From Archangiaceae bacterium (GTDB lineage Bacteria; Myxococcota; Myxococcia; Myxococcales; Myxococcaceae), in assembly GCA_023248915.1 (NCBI GenBank), contig JAHFDQ010000453.1:1-5225 (forward strand): a stretch of 5,225 nucleotides of DNA. Reading direction: 5' to 3'. The notes under the pieces are model-generated. The model was not told the origin of the DNA. It worked only from the letters and a program-made list of their open reading frames with translations, and did not search any database. How positions within the stretch are numbered: position 1 is the first letter of the stretch; every line of letters begins with the position of its first letter. Below are positions 1-5,225 of the stretch, piece after piece. The translations under genes and the position numbers were made by a program.

Positions 1-105
1 GCGGTGGCGGGCCGGGTCGGCGCCGTAGGCTTCGAGCACCGCGCGGTCGGCGCCGGGAATGCGCCGCACCGAGAGGATTTTCGGGGGCAGGGGTTCGAGC
101 GTCAC
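1..105 (-). CDS. Unidentified gene coupled to eutC (5' part only)
   Basis: This is the first 35 codons of a gene that continues past the left edge. The frame is open from a GTG at 105-103, which overlaps the eutC stop as GTGA. A strong Shine-Dalgarno sequence, GGAGGT, lies at 117-112, 6 nt before the GTG, inside the last codons of eutC; this decides the start. The visible protein begins M-T-L-E-P-L-P-P-K-I-L-S-V-R-R-I-P-G-A-D and continues into a short stretch rich in Ala and Arg. There is no signal peptide or membrane segment in this part. I do not recognise the family. It does not look like the start of EutA, an aldehyde dehydrogenase or a permease, but 35 residues are too few to exclude much. 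The tight coupling suggests a role linked to ethanolamine ammonia-lyase, which is inference only. Confidence 0.72.
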   Translation of the reverse strand, partial: MTLEPLPPKILSVRRIPGADRAVLEAYGADPARHR

Positions 106-1058
106 CGGTTCACCTCCACCAGGCGCACCCGCTTCTGGGGGGCGCGATAGCCTGTTCCCGCCGCCTCGCCCAGCTGAGCGGCCAGCGGCGCGAGGTCCAA
201 CGAAACGCCGGACCTCTTCTGCTCGAGCATCGCCCCGACCAGGACCGCCAGCCTCACGGCCGCCTCGGCGGGCTTCGTTCCCCGCTCGTGGATGTTCGAC
301 ATCATGTTGCGGTCGCCGTCCGTCTTGCCCAGCCGCGGCTCGTAGACGAGGTAGGCCGACAGCCCGTCGCCGGTGCCGAGCCCCGGGCGTTCGCCGAGCA
401 GAATGACGGCCACCCGGGCGCCGACTTCCTGGCCGATCTCGTCTTCGAGCCACACCCGGGCGAACTTGGCGCACAGGGGAGTTCCGACCTTCCAGCCGCG
501 CTTCTCGCATTCCGCGGTGAAGGCCCGCAAGAGCTCGGGGCCAGCCCCTTGGGTGGCTACCGCCGAGAGGCCGTCGGCCAAGATGGGCTGGACGTCGGCG
601 CCGCGCTTGGCGTCGCGGCGAAGGCGCTCGAGCGACGCGATGTCGAGCCGCCGCCCGAGATCAGGTCGCAAGAGGAATTCGTGGTGCGACGTCACCCGGG
701 AGGACAGCGGCAGGTAGCCCTGCTTCACCGCCCAGTCGTCGGGCAGCACCGCGGCCACCGCGGCGTGGGCTACCGCCAGCTCGGCCTGGAATTGCAGCAC
801 GACGTCGGTCGCGTAACGGGTGCCGACGTGGCCGATGCCGAGGAGCGCGGTCGTGTGCTCGGCGGCGCGCTCAGCGTAGGCGCTCTGGCGGTGCGGCGAG
901 GGGAACACCCGGGCGGGCGGCGCGCGCACCGGCACCGGCGGGGGAGGGGGCGGCAGCGGGTCGGCCGAGCCCAGTTGGCCGCGCAGCGCCGCCATCAGGG
1001 TGCGGGTGCGCGAGGGCAGCGCGACCGGTTCGCGGGCGGCGCGTCCGGACCGGCTCAT
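102..1058 (-). CDS. eutC: Ethanolamine ammonia-lyase small subunit EutC
   Basis: EutC is the light chain of adenosylcobalamin-dependent ethanolamine ammonia-lyase; with EutB it converts ethanolamine to acetaldehyde and ammonia and helps hold the cobalamin at the subunit interface. The 318-residue product shows the family blocks RPDLGRRL (131-138), DGLS (162-165), KVGTP (190-194), ILLGERPGLG (219-228), DR (249-250), SNIH (254-257) and MLEQKRSG (277-284). The ATG at 1058-1056 overlaps the eutB stop as ATGA, with GGGAG at 1070-1066 as ribosome site 7 nt away. The frame stays open far upstream, inside eutB, but that part is an antisense-like shadow of eutB. It is longer than E. coli EutC (about 295 residues). 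The N-terminus has a short helix-prone segment (16-30) and a proline-rich linker (34-48, six prolines in a row at 36-41). The C-terminus adds about 30 residues after the usual end. The segment near 74-80 (GIGHVG) differs from the GRAG-like motif I recall in other EutCs. Confidence 0.95.
   Translation of the reverse strand: MSRSGRAAREPVALPSRTRTLMAALRGQLGSADPLPPPPPPVPVRAPPARVFPSPHRQSAYAERAAEHTTALLGIGHVGTRYATDVVLQFQAELAVAHAAVAAVLPDDWAVKQGYLPLSSRVTSHHEFLLRPDLGRRLDIASLERLRRDAKRGADVQPILADGLSAVATQGAGPELLRAFTAECEKRGWKVGTPLCAKFARVWLEDEIGQEVGARVAVILLGERPGLGTGDGLSAYLVYEPRLGKTDGDRNMMSNIHERGTKPAEAAVRLAVLVGAMLEQKRSGVSLDLAPLAAQLGEAAGTGYRAPQKRVRLVEVNR
112..117 (-). promoter_or_regulatory. Shine-Dalgarno site for the gene after eutC
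   Basis: The minus strand reads GGAGGT here, followed by 6 nt and then the GTG at 105-103. This is a near-consensus ribosome binding site at good spacing, placed within the eutC coding sequence. It is the best ribosome site in the window and supports a real downstream gene although only 35 codons of it are visible. Confidence 0.7.
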
Positions 1059-2416
1059 CGGATGACTCCCGGGTCTCCGAAGCGTTCGCCCGGCCTGTCG
1101 CCGTCCATGATGCCGGTCGCCGACAGCCAGGCGTCGAACTCGGGCGTCGGCCGCCTGCCCAACAGCCCGCGCACGGTGGGGATGTCGTGGAACGACGTCG
1201 ACTGGTAGTTGAGCATGATGTCGTCGCCGACCGGCAGCGACATGAGGTAGCTGCAGCCCGCGGCGCACAGCAGCACCTTCAGGCTCTCGAGCTCGTTCTG
1301 GCTCATGCCCGAGTGGTAGGTGAAGCAGGCGTCGCAGCCCATCGGCAGGCCCAAGAGCTTGCCCATGAAGTGGTCTTCGAGGCCGGCGCGGGTGATCTGC
1401 GGGCCGTCTTCCAGGTACTCGGGCCCGATGAAGCCGACCACCGTGTTGACCAGGAAGGGCTTGTAGCGCCGGGCGAAGCCGTAGCACCGCGCCTCGAGCG
1501 TCACCTGGTCGGCGCCGTGGTGGGCCGCCGAGGACAGCGCCGAACCCTGGCCGGTCTCGAAGTACATGAAGTTGGGCCCGGCCGAGGTGCGGCCGTCCTT
1601 CATCTTCTCGAAGGCCTCGTCCATCAGGGACACCGAGATGCCGAACGCGCGGTTGCCCTTTTCCGACCCCGACAGCGACTGGAACATCAGGTCCATCGGA
1701 GCGCCCAGGTCGAGCGCGCGCATCTGCACCGTCACGTGCGAGAGCACGCAGTGCTGCGTCGGAATCTGGTTGCGGGTGCGCAACGAGTGGAGCGCCGTCA
1801 GTATCTCGGCGGTCGACTCGGCCGAGTCGGTCGCCGGGTTGACGCCGATGACCGCGTCGCCGCAGCCGTAGGACAGCCCCTCGCGCGTGGAGAGCAAGAT
1901 GCCCTGCACGTCGTCGGTGGGGTGGTTGGGCTGCAGCCGCGACGAGAAGCGCCCCGGCAGGCCCAGGGTGGCGTTGGCGCGGACCACCACCTCGCACTTC
2001 GCCCCGGCCACCATCAGGTCGAGGTTGGACATCAGCTTCGCGACCGCCGCCGCCATCTCGGGGGTGAGCCCCGGCGAGATCGACCGGATGAGCGGCCCGG
2101 TCGTCTTCGCCTCGAGCAGCCACTCGCGGAACTGGCCCACCGTCAGCGCGCGCACCGCCGCGAAGGCCGCCGGGTCGAGCGAGTCGTCGACCAGGCGGGT
2201 GAGCTCGTCCTCTTCGTACGGGACGACCGGGTTCTGGCGCAGGTCGTCGAGGGTCAGCTCGGACAGCACCGCCCGGGCGGCCACGCGTTCGACCGCGTCG
2301 CGCGCAGAGACTTTCGCTAGGTCGTCCCCCGACTTCGGCGGGTTGGCCTTGGCCAGCACTTCCTTCACCGAGGCGAAGGTGTAGCCGATGCCGCGGATGG
2401 TCGCCGAGAGCCGCAC
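1055..2416 (-). CDS. eutB: Ethanolamine ammonia-lyase large subunit EutB
   Basis: EutB is the catalytic TIM-barrel subunit of ethanolamine ammonia-lyase; it binds ethanolamine and uses the adenosyl radical of coenzyme B12 to release ammonia and acetaldehyde. The 453-residue product equals the E. coli length, and the active-site residues known in enterobacterial EutB fall at the same numbers: Arg160, Gln162, Asn193, Glu287, Phe329 and Asp362. Other clear blocks are RLQPNHPTDDVQ (160-171), GDAVIGVNPATDS (186-198), FETGQGSALS (286-295), NTVVGFIGPEYL (324-335), AGLEDHFMGKLLG (344-356) and GDDIMLNYQ (397-405). The GTG start at 2416-2414 matches the family's N-terminus; a weak AAGAGA lies 6 nt upstream and an in-frame stop, that of the methyltransferase, lies 13 codons earlier. 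Motifs such as LTVGQFREWLL and SPGLTPEM resemble, from memory, the pseudomonad microcompartment-independent type. Only 39 bp precede the gene, leaving no room for a cobalamin riboswitch. It looks intact and functional. Confidence 0.98.
   Translation of the reverse strand: MRLSATIRGIGYTFASVKEVLAKANPPKSGDDLAKVSARDAVERVAARAVLSELTLDDLRQNPVVPYEEDELTRLVDDSLDPAAFAAVRALTVGQFREWLLEAKTTGPLIRSISPGLTPEMAAAVAKLMSNLDLMVAGAKCEVVVRANATLGLPGRFSSRLQPNHPTDDVQGILLSTREGLSYGCGDAVIGVNPATDSAESTAEILTALHSLRTRNQIPTQHCVLSHVTVQMRALDLGAPMDLMFQSLSGSEKGNRAFGISVSLMDEAFEKMKDGRTSAGPNFMYFETGQGSALSSAAHHGADQVTLEARCYGFARRYKPFLVNTVVGFIGPEYLEDGPQITRAGLEDHFMGKLLGLPMGCDACFTYHSGMSQNELESLKVLLCAAGCSYLMSLPVGDDIMLNYQSTSFHDIPTVRGLLGRRPTPEFDAWLSATGIMDGDRPGERFGDPGVIR
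1066..1070 (-). promoter_or_regulatory. Shine-Dalgarno site for eutC
   Basis: The minus strand reads GGGAG 7 nt before the eutC ATG, within the last codons of eutB. Together with the ATGA overlap it fixes the eutC start among several possible in-frame upstream codons and indicates translational coupling of the two subunits, which are needed in equal amounts. Confidence 0.55.
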
Positions 2417-2455
2417 CGGCCGTCTCTTACTAAACAGGGTCGATTCTTGCCGGTT

Positions 2456-3205
2456 TCATTGTCCCGCCCCGGCGAGCGCCTCGAGCCGCGCCAAGGTGCG
2501 CTCGGCCCACTCGGGCACCAGCTCGAGGCAGGCGACGCGCCGGCCGAGCCGGACCGCGGCGGCCGGAATCGAACCGCTACCGCCGAACGGGTCGAGCACC
2601 AGGGCTCCGGCGGGGGCCCAGGTGCGCAGTAGCGGCTCGAGCGCTCCGAACGGCTTGTGGTGGGGGTGTGCGCCGTAGCGGGCCGCCTCGCCGTCATCGT
2701 CGTAGGCGGCCACGACCGCCCAGGGGACGGCCAGCGCCGACGGGGGCCTCTTCGGGGGCGCCCGGCGCAACAGCACCAGGGCGACCTCGTACACCCGGAG
2801 GAGCTGCTCATTGCCCTCGCGCTCGGTGGTTCGCTTCGCCCAGACGAACTCGCCTTCCAGGTGGGGGTACCCGGCCGCGCGGGCGGTGGCGAGCAGCGGC
2901 TCCTTCCCGAGGAAGTTCGTCCAGAGCACGAGCGGGGCCTCGGGCGCGAGGTGGGAGACCGCCTTGGGCAGCCAGGCCTCGGTGAAGGCGCGGTACTCGC
3001 GCACCGACTCGAAGCGCACGGCCGGCTCGCGCTCGACCTTCTTGCCCTTGGGGTCTCTCGGGTCGCCGCCCTTCCGGCGCCGGGTGAGCAGGCAGTACGG
3101 GGGATCGGTGACGAGCGCGTCGGCCCGCTCGTCCCCGAGGACGGCCCGGTAGCCGTCGTCCTGGGTCGCGTCGGCGCACGCGCAGCGGAACGTGGGCAGC
3201 CCCAT
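2456..3205 (-). CDS. Beta-class DNA amino-methyltransferase (N6-adenine or N4-cytosine)
   Basis: The 249-residue product is an S-adenosylmethionine-dependent methyltransferase predicted to methylate an exocyclic amino group in DNA. The catalytic motif IV TDPPYCLL is at residues 33-40. The SAM-binding motif I, DPFGGSGS, is at 205-212, preceded by HPHHKP (180-185), which resembles the HPTQKP motif, and followed by an acidic residue (Glu228) suited to the ribose. Catalytic motif first and SAM motif last is the beta-class order. A basic loop (41-57, rich in Arg, Lys and Gly) follows DPPY. The protein is short, with no helix-turn-helix or large target-recognition domain; residues 150-180 are the only candidate recognition region. 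The ATG at 3205-3203 is 6 bp after the ABC-F stop, which is in frame and blocks any earlier start; no good ribosome site is seen, so re-initiation is likely. No restriction enzyme is adjacent, so it is probably an orphan. DNA as target is inferred from family; an RNA target cannot be excluded. Confidence 0.9.
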   Translation of the reverse strand: MGLPTFRCACADATQDDGYRAVLGDERADALVTDPPYCLLTRRRKGGDPRDPKGKKVEREPAVRFESVREYRAFTEAWLPKAVSHLAPEAPLVLWTNFLGKEPLLATARAAGYPHLEGEFVWAKRTTEREGNEQLLRVYEVALVLLRRAPPKRPPSALAVPWAVVAAYDDDGEAARYGAHPHHKPFGALEPLLRTWAPAGALVLDPFGGSGSIPAAAVRLGRRVACLELVPEWAERTLARLEALAGAGQ

Positions 3206-3211
3206 GGCGCG

Positions 3212-4810
3212 TCACCGCCGCTCGGCGGCGAGGTCGGCGTGCTTCTCGAGGAACTCGGAGAAGGTGCCCGGGAAGTCGGTGACGGGTGCGCCGGGCCGGA
3301 GCGCCCAGATGCGGGTGGCGACTTCCGCAATCAGCTCCTGGTCGTGGGTGACGACGATGACGGTGCCCTCAAAGCGCTTCAGCCCGTCGGCCAGCGCGCT
3401 GATCGATTCGAGGTCGAGGTGATTGGTCGGTTCGTCCAGCACCAGCACGTTGTCCTTCGACATCATCAGGCGGCAGAGCAACAGCCGCACGGTCTCGCCG
3501 CCCGAGAGCGTGGTGGTGGACTTCAGGCGTTCTTCCCCGGCGAACAGCATCCGGCCCAAGAGGCCCGAGATCTCCTGGTCATAGAGCTTGTCGTCGAGGC
3601 TGCGCAGCCAGCCGAAGCAGGTGTTGGCGGGGGGAATCGCGCCCTGATGGTCTTGCGGCAGGTAGCCGACCGATGCCTGGTGGCCCCACTTCACGTGACC
3701 CGCGTCGGGGTGCATCGCGCCGGAGATCATCTTCACCAGCGTCGACTTACCGGCTCCGTTCTTGCCGATGACGCACACCTTCTCGCCCCGGGTGACCAGC
3801 GCGTGGAAGGGGCGCACCACGGCCGTGCCCTCGAAGCCCTTGGCGATGTCCTCGATCATCAGGGTCTGCTTGCCGCTCGGCCCGGCTTGCTCGAACTTGA
3901 TGAAGGGGCGCGCGATGTTCGACCGCTTCAGGTCTTCGAGCTTCAGCTTCTCGATGGACTTGGCGCGGCTCTGTACCTGCGACGCGCGCGTGCCGGCGTG
4001 GAAGCGGGCGATGAAGTCCTGAAGCTGGGCGATCTTCTTCCCCTTCTCGGCGTTCTCGGCCTCGACGCGCGAGCGCACCTGGCTCTTCTGCCACACCATC
4101 TCGTCGTAGCCGCCGGGGTAGGTGATGATCGCCTCGTAGTCGATGTCGGCGATGTGCGTGCAGATGGCGTTCAGGAAGTGGCGGTCGTGCGAGATGGTGA
4201 CGAGCGACCCCTCGTAGGCATGGAGGAAGGTCTCGAGCCACCGAATCGAGTCGAGGTCGAGGTTGTTGGTCGGTTCGTCGAGCAGCAGCCCTTCCGGCTT
4301 GCCGAACAGCGCCTGGGCCAAGAGCACCCGCAGCTTGTAGCCGCCGGCCAGCGCCCGCATCGGTTGCTCGTGGAACTCCTGCTCGATGCCCAGGCCCTGA
4401 AGCAGCTCGGCGGCCGCGGGCTCGGCGGTGTAGCCGTCTTCCTCGGCGATCGTCCCCTCGAGTTCGCCCAGCCTCAGGCCGTCTTCGTCGGAGATCGCGT
4501 CCTTCGCCAACAGGCGCGCTTTCTCTTCGAGGGCGTTCCAGAGCGCGGGGCTGCCCATCAGCACCACGTCGAGCACCCGGTGATCCTCGAAGCGGAAATG
4601 ATCTTGCCTGAGTATGCCCAGCCGCTTGGGGCGCCCCACGGTGCCGGTGTCGGGCGCTTCGTCGCCCGAGAGAATGCGCATGAAGGTGGTTTTCCCGGCC
4701 CCGTTGGGCCCGGTCAGGCCGTAGCGCCGGCCGGGCGAGAAGCTGACCGAGACGTCTTCGAAGAGCTTCTTGGGCCCGTAGGCCTTGCTGACGGCGGCAA
4801 CGCTGAACAT
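3212..4810 (-). CDS. ybiT: ABC-F family ATPase, YbiT type
   Basis: This is a 532-residue soluble tandem ABC ATPase with no membrane segments. ABC-F proteins bind the ribosomal E site and tune translation; YbiT is a housekeeping branch whose exact role is less clear than that of EttA. The first domain has Walker A GPNGAGKT (34-41), a degenerate signature LAGGYK (154-159), Walker B LLLDEPTNNLD (175-185) and switch His in ISHDRHF (206-212). A charged linker typical of ABC-F spans about 240-305. The second domain has Walker A GKNGAGKS (349-356), signature LSGGET (435-440), Walker B LVLDEPTNHLD (456-466) and THD (488-490). Both Walker B glutamates are present. Length, the RQDHF and IRWLE segments and the unusual first signature match YbiT (530 residues in E. 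coli). I chose the ATG at 4810 because it aligns with the family start and has AAGG 8 nt upstream; a GTG six codons earlier (4828) is possible. A role in antibiotic resistance is not indicated. Confidence 0.95.
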   Translation of the reverse strand: MFSVAAVSKAYGPKKLFEDVSVSFSPGRRYGLTGPNGAGKTTFMRILSGDEAPDTGTVGRPKRLGILRQDHFRFEDHRVLDVVLMGSPALWNALEEKARLLAKDAISDEDGLRLGELEGTIAEEDGYTAEPAAAELLQGLGIEQEFHEQPMRALAGGYKLRVLLAQALFGKPEGLLLDEPTNNLDLDSIRWLETFLHAYEGSLVTISHDRHFLNAICTHIADIDYEAIITYPGGYDEMVWQKSQVRSRVEAENAEKGKKIAQLQDFIARFHAGTRASQVQSRAKSIEKLKLEDLKRSNIARPFIKFEQAGPSGKQTLMIEDIAKGFEGTAVVRPFHALVTRGEKVCVIGKNGAGKSTLVKMISGAMHPDAGHVKWGHQASVGYLPQDHQGAIPPANTCFGWLRSLDDKLYDQEISGLLGRMLFAGEERLKSTTTLSGGETVRLLLCRLMMSKDNVLVLDEPTNHLDLESISALADGLKRFEGTVIVVTHDQELIAEVATRIWALRPGAPVTDFPGTFSEFLEKHADLAAERR

Positions 4811-4818
4811 GGGGGCGG

Positions 4819-4822
4819 CCTT
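4819..4822 (-). promoter_or_regulatory. Probable ribosome binding site for the ABC-F gene
   Basis: The minus strand has AAGG 8 nt before the ATG at 4810-4808. It lies inside the six extra codons that would be translated from the alternative GTG at 4828-4826, which has no comparable site upstream. This supports the shorter, 532-residue ABC-F product. The match to the consensus is short, so the support is moderate. Confidence 0.4.
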
Positions 4823-4851
4823 GTACACGATGGGCTGGCCAAGGGAAGCCG

Positions 4852-4868
4852 CCCCTCGAGTCCCCTCG
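4852..4868. repeat. Short direct repeat in the gap before the ABC-F gene
   Basis: CCCCTCG occurs at 4852-4858 and again at 4862-4868 on the plus strand, a spacing of 10 bp or about one helical turn. It lies in the 65-bp gap (4811-4875), the largest in the window. I see no clear -35/-10 pair, hairpin terminator or riboswitch in this gap. The repeat could be an operator half-site pair or chance in GC-rich DNA. Confidence 0.25.
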
Positions 4869-4875
4869 CCGACGG

Positions 4876-5225
4876 TCAGGTCGACCCGTTTCCCTTGGGT
4901 CGAACTGTCCGCTTCGCCGCGAGGTACAGAGAGTAGGCGCCGGGAACGCGCTTGATCGCCTCCAGCGTCCTCACGCCCGCGGAACCGTGCAGCGCCAGCA
5001 GGTCAGACGTGACCTGGTGAAGAGCGGCCTCGGTCTCGGCCACTTTGCGCCGCGCTTGTTCGAGCGCCTCGCGGGTCTCGGTGAGCTGACCGCTGAGCGC
5101 GCTCGCCGCCGCTCGCGCCCCGTCGAGATCACATAGCACCGCCTGGTGGGCCGCGCGCAGAGCCCCGAGCTCGCCGGCGGCGGCGTGGTGCGCCGCGCGC
5201 GCGGTGTCGAGCTCTCCGCCCGTCG
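4876..5225 (-). CDS. Coiled-coil protein, C-terminal part (start outside window)
   Basis: The frame is open from the right edge to a TGA at 4878-4876, giving 115 visible residues. A GTG at 5139-5137 could be mistaken for the start, but the same coiled-coil pattern continues upstream of it to the edge, so the true start lies beyond the window. The visible part begins with about 70 residues of heptad pattern rich in Ala, Glu, Arg and Leu, arranged as five 14-residue units with hydrophobic residues at unit positions 3, 6, 10 and 13, best seen in the later units. It ends with a different, basic tail containing GVRTLEAIKRVPGAYSLYLAAKR and RPKGNGST. There is no membrane segment in view. Coiled-coil tails like this occur on many kinds of protein (scaffolds, chemoreceptor-like proteins, some glycosyltransferases and methyltransferases), so no function is assigned. 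It stops 65 bp before the ABC-F start on the same strand. Confidence 0.75.
   Translation of the reverse strand, partial: TGGELDTARAAHHAAAGELGALRAAHQAVLCDLDGARAAASALSGQLTETREALEQARRKVAETEAALHQVTSDLLALHGSAGVRTLEAIKRVPGAYSLYLAAKRTVRPKGNGST
5008..5217 (-). repeat. Five 14-residue (42-bp) coiled-coil units
   Basis: Reading on the minus strand, five consecutive units begin GELDTARAAH (5217), GELGALRAAH (5175), CDLDGARAAA (5133), GQLTETREAL (5091) and RKVAETEAAL (5049). Each is two heptads long. The first two are also alike in DNA: CGAGCTC recurs at 5166-5172 and 5208-5214, and a 14-bp block with one mismatch recurs at 5144-5157 and 5186-5199, all offset by exactly 42 bp. The later units keep only the hydrophobic pattern. 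The array probably continues past the right edge. Confidence 0.6.

Noticed and set aside
288..1208. A 306-codon plus-strand frame opposite eutC
   Set aside because: Same GC-rich shadow pattern, with composition unlike a folded protein, lying over conserved eutC motifs.
1059..2123. Reading eutC as a 673-residue protein starting inside eutB
   Set aside because: The upstream 355 codons are an out-of-frame translation of eutB and have no family similarity. The ATG at 1058 has an ATGA overlap and a ribosome site and gives a normal EutC.
1187..2320. A 377-codon plus-strand frame opposite eutB
   Set aside because: It is a shadow of eutB: Arg/Gly/His-rich, no domain, no ribosome site I can support, while the opposite strand encodes a fully conserved enzyme.
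2417..2455. Possible promoter for eutB in the slightly AT-richer gap after the methyltransferase gene
   Set aside because: TTTAGT and GACAAT could pass as -10 elements, but no -35 element at 16-18 bp spacing and no sigma-54 GG/GC pair is seen. A promoter here is possible but not supported by sequence alone.
2365..3330. A 321-codon minus-strand frame across the methyltransferase
   Set aside because: It is out of frame with the methyltransferase, rich in Pro, Ser and Arg, and has no motifs. The DPPY and FGGSGS motifs are in the other frame.
3212..4810. ABC-F gene as an antibiotic-resistance determinant
   Set aside because: The sequence follows the housekeeping YbiT branch in length and motifs, and the short linker lacks the extended arm typical of resistance ABC-F proteins.
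4811..4875. Terminator or promoter between the coiled-coil gene and the ABC-F gene
   Set aside because: Only weak GGCT/AGCC pairing and the CCCCTCG direct repeat are present; there is no stable stem with a T-run and no convincing promoter pair.
2657..4936. A 759-codon open frame on the plus strand opposite the ABC-F and methyltransferase genes
   Set aside because: It is antisense to two genes with unmistakable motifs. Its translation is low-complexity (rich in Gly, Ala, Val, Arg, Glu, Leu, with many His and Gln) and lacks any recognisable domain. Long antisense frames are expected in GC-rich DNA where stop codons are rare.
4876..5139. Treating the GTG at 5139 as the true start of an 87-residue protein
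   Set aside because: The frame stays open to the right edge and the 14-residue coiled-coil units continue without a break across the GTG, so this is an internal valine codon.

Overview
The window is strongly GC-rich. All six recognisable genes lie on the minus strand, packed head to tail with gaps of -4 to +65 bp, so the whole stretch reads from right to left. The base composition, frequent GTG starts and types of genes fit a high-GC Gram-negative bacterium; Myxococcota or a related deltaproteobacterial lineage is my guess, not something the sequence proves. There are no tRNA or rRNA genes, insertion sequences, CRISPR arrays or phage genes in view.

Layout in transcription order: (1) 5225-4876, the C-terminal end of a coiled-coil protein whose start lies outside the window, built partly from 14-residue repeats; (2) 4810-3212, a complete ABC-F ATPase of the YbiT type, a soluble ribosome-associated protein rather than a transporter; (3) 3205-2456, a small beta-class amino-methyltransferase (DPPY and FGGSGS motifs) with no restriction partner in view; (4) 2416-1055, eutB, and (5) 1058-102, eutC, the large and small subunits of adenosylcobalamin-dependent ethanolamine ammonia-lyase; (6) 105-1, the first 35 codons of an unidentified gene that runs off the left edge.

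eutB, eutC and the left-edge gene form a tight translational unit: eutB/eutC share ATGA, and eutC and the next gene share GTGA with a near-ideal GGAGGT ribosome site. EutBC splits ethanolamine into acetaldehyde and ammonia. No shell proteins, EutA reactivase, permease or aldehyde dehydrogenase is seen, and the sequences look more like the microcompartment-independent pseudomonad type. The ABC-F and methyltransferase genes sit just upstream, 6 bp apart, and may be co-transcribed with eutBC or simply be neighbours.

Most of the window is ordinary. The points most worth a second look are the unidentified gene coupled to eutC, the proline-rich N-terminal extension and extra C-terminal tail of EutC, the orphan methyltransferase placed directly after an ABC-F gene, and the 42-bp repeats in the coiled-coil gene. 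I found no convincing new system.
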